A stretch of 9,398 nucleotides of DNA, from assembly GCA_017543805.1 (NCBI GenBank), contig JAFYFK010000288.1, forward strand, positions 1 to 9,398. Reading direction: 5' to 3'. Within the stretch, counting starts at the first letter, position 1, and every line of letters starts with the position of its first letter. The DNA is from Bacillota bacterium. Lineage in GTDB: Bacteria; Bacillota; Clostridia; Peptostreptococcales; Anaerovoracaceae. The translations under genes and the position numbers were made by a program. The notes under the pieces were generated by a model. The model was not told the origin of the DNA and made no database searches. It was given only the letters and a program-made list of their open reading frames with translations. Shown here piece by piece: positions 1-6,229 of this stretch.

Positions 1-75
1 AAAGCATGCTGCCTTTTTAATATTTATGATAATCATTTGCAGGTCCTTCCCGCTGCCGGAGCAGCTGTGCAAAGA

Positions 76-381
76 TCACTTTTTATTCTGAGTATACTGA
101 GGAGACTCAGGTATTCCCTGGCTCTGTAATCCTCCCACAGTGCGGTACTGACCGGCGCCCTGGTACTGACCGGCGCCCTGATACTGACCTGCGCCCTGAT
201 ACTGACCGGCACCCTGGTACTGACCTGCATCCTTGTACTGACCGGCGCCCTGGTAAGCGCCTGTAGACTGATAAGAGGAAGCTACCGTGCGTACGAATCC
301 ACCGGCTACTTCGTCAAGATCGTCTTCAGCTATCTCAGCTGCTTCAAGTGCTTCTTTTTTGAGTAAATCTTTATTATCCAT
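76..381 (-). CDS. Double-glycine leader peptide with QGAGQY hexapeptide repeats (putative exported RiPP-like precursor)
   Basis: This small protein has 101 residues. Residues 1-28 form a charged, acidic helical leader ending in DDLDEVAGG, close to the ELxxVxGG-type motif that C39-peptidase ABC exporters cleave after Gly-Gly. Cleavage would release 73 residues. These contain one degenerate unit QSTGAY (38-43) and six units (44-79): five QGAGQY and one KDAGQY. A tail containing IPESPQYTQ follows. There is no cysteine, so a lanthipeptide or sactipeptide is unlikely. The repeated Tyr and Gln could be sites of modification or of self-assembly. A candidate promoter with a palindrome precedes it, and the ribosome binding site is strong. 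No protease, ABC exporter, radical SAM or other maturation gene is in the window; such genes could lie beyond position 1. I do not recognise the family. The alternative is a secreted low-complexity adhesive or surface peptide. Confidence 0.72.
   Translation of the reverse strand: MDNKDLLKKEALEAAEIAEDDLDEVAGGFVRTVASSYQSTGAYQGAGQYKDAGQYQGAGQYQGAGQYQGAGQYQGAGQYRTVGGLQSQGIPESPQYTQNKK
145..270 (-). repeat. Seven-unit 18-bp in-frame tandem repeat inside the peptide gene
   Basis: Seven contiguous 18-nt units run from 145 to 270 (145-162, 163-180, 181-198, 199-216, 217-234, 235-252, 253-270). On the plus strand the main unit is gtactgaccggcgccctg, which encodes QGAGQY on the minus strand. Units 145-162, 163-180 and 235-252 are identical. 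Units 181-198 and 199-216 differ at two positions each. Unit 217-234 has four changes and encodes KDAGQY. Unit 253-270 is degenerate and encodes QSTGAY. Identical copies point to recent expansion by slippage or unequal exchange, and copy number may vary between strains. Confidence 0.95.
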
Positions 382-387
382 GATATT

Positions 388-392
388 CCTCC
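388..392 (-). promoter_or_regulatory. Ribosome binding site that fixes the repeat-peptide start
   Basis: GGAGG on the minus strand lies 6 nt upstream of the ATG at 379-381, which is ideal spacing. A longer open frame starts at an ATG at 397-399, but the GGAGG would then be inside the coding sequence and that upstream ATG has no such site. The start at 381 is therefore preferred. Confidence 0.85.
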
Positions 393-428
393 AAATCATT
401 TATTGTCTGAGTTTTTGTTTTTCGATTC

Positions 429-457
429 TTTATACGTATAACTTTACGATATGGCAG
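429..457 (-). promoter_or_regulatory. Candidate promoter for the repeat-peptide gene
   Basis: In the 102-nt gap between the permease-kinase stop and the peptide start, the minus strand has TATAAA (429-434, 5/6 match to the -10 consensus) and CTGCCA (452-457, 4/6 match to the -35), separated by 17 nt. This predicts a leader of about 40 nt, enough for the strong ribosome binding site. The surrounding sequence is AT-rich. The call rests on consensus matching only. Confidence 0.5.
430..441. promoter_or_regulatory. 12-bp perfect palindrome overlapping the -10 element (possible operator)
   Basis: TTATACGTATAA reads identically on both strands and covers most of the candidate -10 hexamer and part of the spacer. 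A dimeric regulator bound here would block RNA polymerase. The AT-rich composition makes short palindromes less surprising, and no second copy was noticed in the window, so the operator role is inference. Confidence 0.35.
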
Positions 458-483
458 TTATTTTTTCAAATATTTTTTCTTTT

Positions 484-3366
484 TTATTTTTCCGGTACGA
501 GTTTTCCGAGTGCAGCGTACAGCATGTCAGGTTCGATGGGTTTGGACAGGTGCCCGTTCATGCCAGCGTTCAAAGAATGTTCGACATCTTCTTCGAAAGC
601 GTTCGCGGTCATCGCAATTATCGGGACGGTCTTGGCGTCAGTGCGTTCCAGGGCGCGTATGGCCGCCGTGGCTGTATAGCCGTCCATCACAGGCATCCTG
701 ACATCCATAAGGACCGCGTCGTAATACCCGGGATCCTTTTCGGAGAACATCCTTACAGCGATCTCTCCGTTTCCTGCCCTCTCGGATTCAACTTCTTCGA
801 GTTCAAGCAGATCAGAAAGGATCTCCGCGTTCAGGTCCACGTCCTCGGCTATCAGTACGCGCATGCCTGCCAGCGACCTTCCTTCGGAAGCCTCTTCAGC
901 GGCACTTTCCACCTGTCTGTCAGAAGTCTCAAGTTCCACAGTGACGGTAAATGTCGAGCCTTTGCCCTTTTCGCTCTCGACATTAATGTTTCCGCCCATC
1001 ATGTCGACAAAGTTCTTCGTGATGGCCATTCCAAGGCCGCTTCCTCCGTACTTGTTGGTCGAGGTCGCATTTTCCTGGGCAAAAGATTCGAAGATCTTTG
1101 GAATAAACTCCTTGTCCATGCCGATGCCGGTATCCTTCATGACAAAGCGCATAAGAGCCTTTCCGTCGTTCTCTCCGAGAGCTTCAACGCTGAGCCTGAC
1201 GCTCCCGGGAGGCTCGGTGAACTTGACCGAGTTGCCAAGTATGTTGATAAGGACCTGCTTGAGCTTCATGTCGTCGCCGACATAGTAGTCTCTTACGCTG
1301 CCTGTTACCTCGTGCTCATAAGAAATGCCCTTGTCCTGGCACTGGCCGTTTATCATGATATTTACCTGGTCGAGCAGGTCGCTGAAAAGGAATTCCTCGT
1401 TCTTGAGGACCATCCTTCCGGACTCGATGCGGCTCATGTCGAGAATATCGTTTATGAGTCCCAGCAGATGCCTTGCGCTTTGGCCTATCTTCTCTAGATG
1501 GTCGCGCGTGGCCGGTGACAGATCCGGCTCCCTTAAAGCAATATTATCGAGGCCGATTATGGCGTTCATCGGAGTGCGGATCTCATGGCTCATATTAGAC
1601 AGGAAACTGGACTTTGCCCTGCTGCTCTCCTCCGCTATGCCTTTTTCGATCTCCATCTGCTTTTCACGTCTTTGCATGCTGGCATACAGGTTGAGGAGTA
1701 TCATGATAGAAAACACTATCATCCCCATCTGTACAGCGGCATTGATGCTTATCGAACGCTCTATTTTGCCAAGGCTGTCGGGAATAAACTCAGTCATGGA
1801 AACAGTGTTTTCCACACCGTTCTCGTCAAGCACAGTCTGGTAATATTCCTGTATCGGGCCGACAGAATTGTCAATATTCCTCTCGTTTTCCTGAAGCATC
1901 CAGATAGAGGAAGTAAGTATTATCAGACCGAGCAGGACTACCCACGCGACGATGGAACGCCCGTAGCGCCTTTCCGTGTCTTTGTTGAAGACTCTTCTGA
2001 AAACCAGGAAACCGAGCATAGCCCATGCGGCAAGGATAATATAAGACTCCGGAGAAAGCGTTGTTATTGAAAGCACATTCGGGATCAGGAACGCGATCGC
2101 AAACAGCAGAGAAATAAGAACGCCAAGCAGCCCCGAGAATTCCACCAAAACATTTTTGCGTTCAATTGCGGTCTTCATCGTTGCCGCGGAAGCAAAAGTA
2201 TAGGCGATCGTCGCGCCTATAGTAGTAACATCAACGATCCAGCCGACAGCTGTGCGGCCGAGGAACGGGAGAAATACGGATATCAGAAGAATTGCGAAAA
2301 GCGCGTTTTTCGGAATCCTGCCGCGGTTAAGCTTTCCAAGCCATCCGGGGAACATGCCGTCATCGGAAAGCGCGCAGAGAAGCCTACTGAGGGCGATGAA
2401 GTTTCCGACAAGACCGGTGAATATGCCGCAGACTGCGGCGATACCGAGAATCACGCGCCCCACTTTTCCCATATAAACGTCGACAGCGTAGAATGTGGGA
2501 AGTCCCTTCAGGCCGCTGTAAGTCCCTATCGATGAAATATATTCAGACCATGATGAAAGGCCTGCCGGTATGGCGGTCACAGCCAGAAGGTCGAGGAATA
2601 TATAAGCAGCGGCGGCGGCAACGATCGCGGTGGACAGTATAAAGAATGTTCTCTTGAGCGGATATTTGGCTTCGGCCGCGGAATGAGATATCGATTCGAA
2701 ACCGACAAAAGCCCACGGCGCCAGCGCAAATACAGTAAACACCTGCATAAACGGCGTCTGTGTGTCGGAATAAGGCGGATCAAATGAGGCCGCGCGGTTT
2801 TGATCCGTAACGAGGGCCACAATAAAACATATCGTCACAAACGATATAAGGACGACAGCCATTATGATCTGAGCGGTCTGCGACACGCTTCTGCGCATGC
2901 AGATGAACGCAGCGAGCACCATGGATCCGATCGCGAGCATGATCTCGCCGAAATACACCTGAAATCCGGCTATCTGATATGTAAACCCGTGCTGGAAAGT
3001 CCCTCCGAGAAGATTCCTCGCTATCAGCGGCAGCGCGGTGGCGTTTGCCCAGATGATGGCGATGTAGGTCAGTATCAGAAACCACGCGTTTATAAAGCCG
3101 TGGTCGTAGCCGAAGCACTTCTTGGTGTATGTATACGCGCCGCCGGCTTCCGGATAGATATTTATAAGGTAATGATAATTGTATCCGAGAACAAGCATTA
3201 CAGCGCCGCCTATGGCGATGCCGAGCGCGCTTCCGTACGGTCCGGCCAGAGGCAGGAATGTGGTGCCGGGCATTACGAACGAACCCCAGCCGACAGCACA
3301 GCCGAACGCCAGTGCCCACGCGCCGAGCGCGGAAAGATACTTGTTGTTTTCGTTGTTGTTTTGCAT
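484..3366 (-). CDS. APC-family amino acid permease fused to a hybrid histidine kinase
   Basis: This is a single open frame of 960 residues. Residues 1-460 form a full-length amino acid/polyamine permease of APC type with about 12 membrane segments. It has the glycine-rich first helix (GWGSFVMPG, 26-34), YPEAGGAYTY (71-80) and GFESISHSAAEAKYP (222-236), all typical of the family. A basic loop and two more membrane segments (about 470-491 and 544-564) enclose an outside loop of about 50 residues. Then follow a coiled coil (565-588), HisKA with H594, HATPase with N712, DTGIG (745-749) and GGSGLG (774-779), and a receiver with E841/D842, D888, T920 and K942. All kinase and receiver key residues are present. 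It probably senses its transported or bound amino acid and signals through the neighbouring Hpt. The gene starts 18 nt after the Hpt stop without a good Shine-Dalgarno site, which suggests translational coupling. Whether it still transports is unknown. Confidence 0.9.
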   Translation of the reverse strand: MQNNNENNKYLSALGAWALAFGCAVGWGSFVMPGTTFLPLAGPYGSALGIAIGGAVMLVLGYNYHYLINIYPEAGGAYTYTKKCFGYDHGFINAWFLILTYIAIIWANATALPLIARNLLGGTFQHGFTYQIAGFQVYFGEIMLAIGSMVLAAFICMRRSVSQTAQIIMAVVLISFVTICFIVALVTDQNRAASFDPPYSDTQTPFMQVFTVFALAPWAFVGFESISHSAAEAKYPLKRTFFILSTAIVAAAAAYIFLDLLAVTAIPAGLSSWSEYISSIGTYSGLKGLPTFYAVDVYMGKVGRVILGIAAVCGIFTGLVGNFIALSRLLCALSDDGMFPGWLGKLNRGRIPKNALFAILLISVFLPFLGRTAVGWIVDVTTIGATIAYTFASAATMKTAIERKNVLVEFSGLLGVLISLLFAIAFLIPNVLSITTLSPESYIILAAWAMLGFLVFRRVFNKDTERRYGRSIVAWVVLLGLIILTSSIWMLQENERNIDNSVGPIQEYYQTVLDENGVENTVSMTEFIPDSLGKIERSISINAAVQMGMIVFSIMILLNLYASMQRREKQMEIEKGIAEESSRAKSSFLSNMSHEIRTPMNAIIGLDNIALREPDLSPATRDHLEKIGQSARHLLGLINDILDMSRIESGRMVLKNEEFLFSDLLDQVNIMINGQCQDKGISYEHEVTGSVRDYYVGDDMKLKQVLINILGNSVKFTEPPGSVRLSVEALGENDGKALMRFVMKDTGIGMDKEFIPKIFESFAQENATSTNKYGGSGLGMAITKNFVDMMGGNINVESEKGKGSTFTVTVELETSDRQVESAAEEASEGRSLAGMRVLIAEDVDLNAEILSDLLELEEVESERAGNGEIAVRMFSEKDPGYYDAVLMDVRMPVMDGYTATAAIRALERTDAKTVPIIAMTANAFEEDVEHSLNAGMNGHLSKPIEPDMLYAALGKLVPEK

Positions 3367-3384
3367 AGAAAATTTCAGACTGTA

Positions 3385-3756
3385 TTAAAGTCCGTTTACA
3401 TAATCTTTAATTCCGTCAACAGTTTTCTGATAAAGCTCATAAATATTATCAAGCATATTCTTTACTTCTTCGTCGGTATGCAGCCGGGGATTACCGGGAC
3501 GGAATTCCTCGCTGATCTCCGACGCCGCTGACGAAAGCTTCGCAAGACCGAGGTTTGCGCTTATACCCTTAAGAGCGTGGGATGCCTCAAAAAGAGCCTT
3601 CGCGTCCATTGTCTCTCCGGCGTCCTGAAGCGATTCAAATACTCCGCTGTCGCCGAATCTGCGGATATGCTTATCGATGAGTTTATCCATCCTCATGATA
3701 CTGACAGCCTGGTCATAGCTGCCGTCTATTTTTTCGTATAACTCCTGTACAGTCAT
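3385..3756 (-). CDS. Free-standing histidine phosphotransfer (Hpt) protein
   Basis: This 123-residue cytoplasmic, helical protein carries the Hpt signature ASHALKGISANLG, with the phosphorylatable His at residue 60 and the conserved Lys and Gly just after it. Family role: it carries phosphate from a hybrid kinase receiver to a final response regulator, or back. The start is placed at the ATG at 3754-3756, which has AAAGGA about 8 nt upstream. The open frame continues upstream to 3888, but that extension overlaps the kinase coding sequence in another frame and would add 44 residues unlike an Hpt. It lies between two hybrid kinases whose receivers resemble each other, so it is the likely shared partner of both. 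No other domain is present and no output domain is attached. Confidence 0.92.
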   Translation of the reverse strand: MTVQELYEKIDGSYDQAVSIMRMDKLIDKHIRRFGDSGVFESLQDAGETMDAKALFEASHALKGISANLGLAKLSSAASEISEEFRPGNPRLHTDEEVKNMLDNIYELYQKTVDGIKDYVNGL

Positions 3757-3788
3757 TTTTGCTGTCCTTTCCCTTTTAATTTCCCTGC

Positions 3789-5261
3789 TTAATGAGATTC
3801 CAGATATATATACTTTTTGAGTGAAGCATAAAGCAGGTTCGCGTCGGTCGGTTTTGCCATATGAGCGTTCATGCCTGCCTCTATGCACCGTTTCTTGTCT
3901 TCGTCGTAGGCGTTTGCCGTAAGCGCTATTATCGGGATCTTCTTCGCGTCAGGCCTGTCCAGAGCCCTGATAGTCCTGGCTGATTCGATGCCGTCCATGA
4001 CCGGCATTCGGATATCCATAAGTATAGCGTCGTAATAATTATCCGGTGAAGCTGATACCATATTGACGGCTATCTGCCCGTTTTCCGCGCGCTCGGTAAT
4101 TATATCCTCCAGTCCGAGAAGGTCCTCTACTATCTCGGCGTTCATGTCGATATCCTCGACGATCAGCACGCGCTTTCCGACCAGCGACAGATTATCATAT
4201 TCTTCAGCCTGAACTTCATGCTCGGCGACAGCAAGAGGAATGACGACTGTAAATACCGAACCTTCCCCCTTCCTGCTTTTTACCGAAATGCTGCCGCCCA
4301 TCTGTTCTATAAGGCTTTTCGCGACCGCGAGACTCAGCCCGCTTCCGCCGTAACGGCTTGTGGCGGAACCGTCCTCCTGCGAGAAAGGCTCGAATAATTT
4401 CGGAAGGAATTCCTCGTCGATGCCTATGCCTGTGTCGCTGATGACAAATTCCAGCGTCCTGCTGTCTCCTTCATCTTTCAGGCACTGCACGTCAAGCGTT
4501 ACCGTTCCGGGCGTATCTGTATATTTTACCGCATTGTCGATAATGCTGAAAAGCGCCTGGCTAAGGCGTATCTCATCGCCGATGTAAGCTTCGCCGACAT
4601 TGTCTTTATCATTACAGACGTACTGAAGTCCTTTTTCGCTGCAGCGGTTCTGCGTAATGGCGTTTATCTGCCCAAGCATCTCGACAAGAGAGAACGGCTC
4701 ATTTTTGAGCTTTATGTTTTCGCCCCCGCTGCGGTTGATGTCCAGCACATTGTTTATGATGCCGAGGAGGTTTCTTGCGCTGAAACCTATGCTTTCAAGC
4801 TGCAGACGGGTCTCGTCGGGCAAATTCGGGTTTTTGAGCGCGATATCGTCCAGACCGATTATGACATTCATCGGCGTGCGCATCTCATGGCTCATCGTCG
4901 CGAGTATGCTGGTCTTTAGCCGGTCGTTAGCCTCCGCTTCGCGAAGCTTATAAGCCATCTCATCGTTTTCAACGATCTTCTTCGTCATTCTGATGACAAA
5001 GAGATACATGAGGTACACGAAAACGCTTCCTCCGAAAAGCACCCCGCCCATGATAATGTCGGGATTCCCGAATATGGCTATAAACAGATATCCTAACAGA
5101 AAAAATACAAGAAGAACTATCGGAAGGTTGAGGATGCCGCCGGTATTCTCAAGCCCCTTCCGTTTTCTCATATCTTTTGAATATTCAATAAAGCCGTAGA
5201 TGTTGTATACCATCAGCGCGCTGCCGAGGTATATCATTATGTCAATGATGGTATTAAGCAT
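3789..5261 (-). CDS. Membrane hybrid histidine kinase (3 TM, HisKA, HATPase, receiver)
   Basis: This 490-residue protein has three hydrophobic segments (about 6-25, 44-64, 69-91). The positively charged loop KDMRKRK after the first segment predicts an outside N-terminus and a cytoplasmic kinase. There is no extracytoplasmic domain, so the signal may be membrane-borne or intracellular. The HisKA phosphoacceptor is H125 in ATMSHEMRTP. The ATPase shows N243 in the N box, DTGIG (276-280) and GGSGLS (305-310); the last position is Ser where Gly is usual. The C-terminal receiver has acidic residues E369/D370, phosphoacceptor D416 in LMDIRMP, T448 and K470. The receiver at the C-terminus needs an Hpt protein to pass phosphate on, and one is encoded 32 nt downstream. 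The ATG at 5261 is preceded by AAGGTG. Kinase and receiver are clearly paralogous to those of the permease fusion (for example, both share IIGLD followed by an IAL segment after the H box). Confidence 0.92.
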   Translation of the reverse strand: MLNTIIDIMIYLGSALMVYNIYGFIEYSKDMRKRKGLENTGGILNLPIVLLVFFLLGYLFIAIFGNPDIIMGGVLFGGSVFVYLMYLFVIRMTKKIVENDEMAYKLREAEANDRLKTSILATMSHEMRTPMNVIIGLDDIALKNPNLPDETRLQLESIGFSARNLLGIINNVLDINRSGGENIKLKNEPFSLVEMLGQINAITQNRCSEKGLQYVCNDKDNVGEAYIGDEIRLSQALFSIIDNAVKYTDTPGTVTLDVQCLKDEGDSRTLEFVISDTGIGIDEEFLPKLFEPFSQEDGSATSRYGGSGLSLAVAKSLIEQMGGSISVKSRKGEGSVFTVVIPLAVAEHEVQAEEYDNLSLVGKRVLIVEDIDMNAEIVEDLLGLEDIITERAENGQIAVNMVSASPDNYYDAILMDIRMPVMDGIESARTIRALDRPDAKKIPIIALTANAYDEDKKRCIEAGMNAHMAKPTDANLLYASLKKYIYLESH

Positions 5262-5307
5262 TTTGCGGCACCTTAATCAATAATAAAACTAAAAACTAAT
5301 CTTAAGT

Positions 5308-5336
5308 ATTATATATCAAATCCCCGTTTTTTTCCA
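5308..5336 (-). promoter_or_regulatory. Candidate sigma-70 type promoter for the kinase-Hpt-permease/kinase operon
   Basis: On the minus strand a perfect -10 hexamer TATAAT (5308-5313) lies 17 nt from TGGAAA (5331-5336), a 4/6 match to the -35 consensus. It sits in the 77-nt gap between the aldolase stop and the hybrid kinase start and would give a leader of roughly 40 nt. No hairpin terminator for the aldolase gene is visible in the gap, so read-through from upstream is also possible. The call rests on consensus matching alone. Confidence 0.55.
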
Positions 5337-5338
5337 GA

Positions 5339-6178
5339 TTATAAGTTCTGAAACAGCCTGATGTACTTGCTTACGACGTCCTTGACCCAACCCTTCTGCT
5401 TAAGCGCGAGCACGGAAAGATGCGGGCTTTCAGTCTTAAGAAGCTCAGCGGTATGCGACATTACATATTCGGATATCTCGGTATTGACGTTGATCTTGGA
5501 GATGCCGTTGTCTATGCAGGCAAGTATCCTGTCCTCGGGAGTTCCGCTTCCGCCGTGCAGGACAAGAGGTATTCCGACCGCTGCGTTTATGTCCTTCAAA
5601 ATGTCCACTCGGATATTGGGAGTTCCCTTGTACATTCCGTGCACCGTTCCTATGGATACGGCAAGCGCGTCTACGCCGGTCTTTTCGACAAATTCTGCGG
5701 CCTTTGCCGGATCGGTGTAGGCCTGCCTGTCCTCGGCAGTGCCCTCATGCGACTTTGCCCCGGCGGCCAGGGTCCCGAGTTCGGCTTCCACGCTCACGCC
5801 GCAGGCATGTGCGATGCCGCAGACATATTTTGTGTTGGCAAGGTTCTCTTCGAACGGGAGCGCGGAACCGTCGTACATAACGGAGCCGAAACCTGCCCTG
5901 ATCGCTTTGATGATCGTATCAAGACTGCTGCTGTGGTCCAGGTGCAGGCAGACGGGCTGAGAGGACTTCTCAGCGAGATTCCTGGTAAGCACCGCGGCGG
6001 TGTCCAGATCCATGTTGGTAAGATACTTTGCCCCAAATGAAGCTATGACAGGCATTCCGGATTCTTCGCCGGCCTCGATGACCCCTTTAAGGGTCTCAAA
6101 ATGATACCAGTTGAAGGATCCTATGGCCTGATGCTTCTTATATGCTTCGTTCAGGATATCATTGAAGTTTGTATACAT
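5339..6178 (-). CDS. Class II (zinc) fructose-/tagatose-bisphosphate aldolase family protein
   Basis: At 279 residues it is close to the 280-290 usual for GatY/KbaY/Fba class II aldolases. Family motifs are intact. LHLDHSSS supplies the catalytic Asp81 and zinc ligand His82. SVMYDGSALPFEEN (99-112) is a typical phosphate/substrate segment. EAELG (131-135), IGTVHGMYKG with zinc ligand His180, PLVLHGGSG with zinc ligand His208, and KINVNTE (228-234) follow. Such enzymes reversibly cleave a ketose 1,6-bisphosphate to DHAP and an aldehyde in the cytoplasm. The exact sugar (fructose, tagatose or an inositol-derived keto acid) cannot be told from motifs alone. The start has a GGAGG site (6183-6187) only 4 nt upstream of the ATG. 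A 51-nt gap separates it from the EFR1 gene, with no clear terminator, so it may be the last gene of the NRPS-side operon or an independent metabolic gene. Confidence 0.9.
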   Translation of the reverse strand: MYTNFNDILNEAYKKHQAIGSFNWYHFETLKGVIEAGEESGMPVIASFGAKYLTNMDLDTAAVLTRNLAEKSSQPVCLHLDHSSSLDTIIKAIRAGFGSVMYDGSALPFEENLANTKYVCGIAHACGVSVEAELGTLAAGAKSHEGTAEDRQAYTDPAKAAEFVEKTGVDALAVSIGTVHGMYKGTPNIRVDILKDINAAVGIPLVLHGGSGTPEDRILACIDNGISKINVNTEISEYVMSHTAELLKTESPHLSVLALKQKGWVKDVVSKYIRLFQNL

Positions 6179-6229
6179 ATTGCCTCCGATAGCGCCCTGC
6201 CGAATGACACAGCGCCGATTCTACTCTTT

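Noticed and set aside
1..20. Sequence GCATGCTGCCTTTTT at the window edge, resembling the right half of a terminator for a plus-strand or bidirectional hairpin
   Set aside because: Only one arm is in the window. Without the sequence to the left, the hairpin cannot be confirmed.
52..65. Hairpin with a 5-bp GCTGC/GCAGC stem and a 4-nt loop downstream of the repeat-peptide gene
   Set aside because: The stem is short and no T-run follows on either strand, so it cannot be called an intrinsic terminator.
33..230. Minus-strand 65-residue frame with VSTRAP-like repeats
   Set aside because: It is the 18-bp repeat array read in another frame. The frame with the double-glycine leader and a strong ribosome site is the real one.
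451..1497. Long plus-strand open frame (348 codons) opposite the kinase part of the permease fusion
   Set aside because: It is antisense to a gene with intact conserved motifs, has no recognisable domain, and has the Arg/His/Val-rich composition typical of a shadow frame.
2800..3531. Plus-strand open frame (243 codons) running across the Hpt gene and the start of the permease
   Set aside because: It crosses two well-supported minus-strand genes and its translation is low-complexity charged sequence without motifs.
3757..3888. N-terminal extension of the Hpt frame up to 3888
   Set aside because: It overlaps the kinase coding sequence. The ATG at 3756 has its own ribosome site and gives a normal-length Hpt protein.
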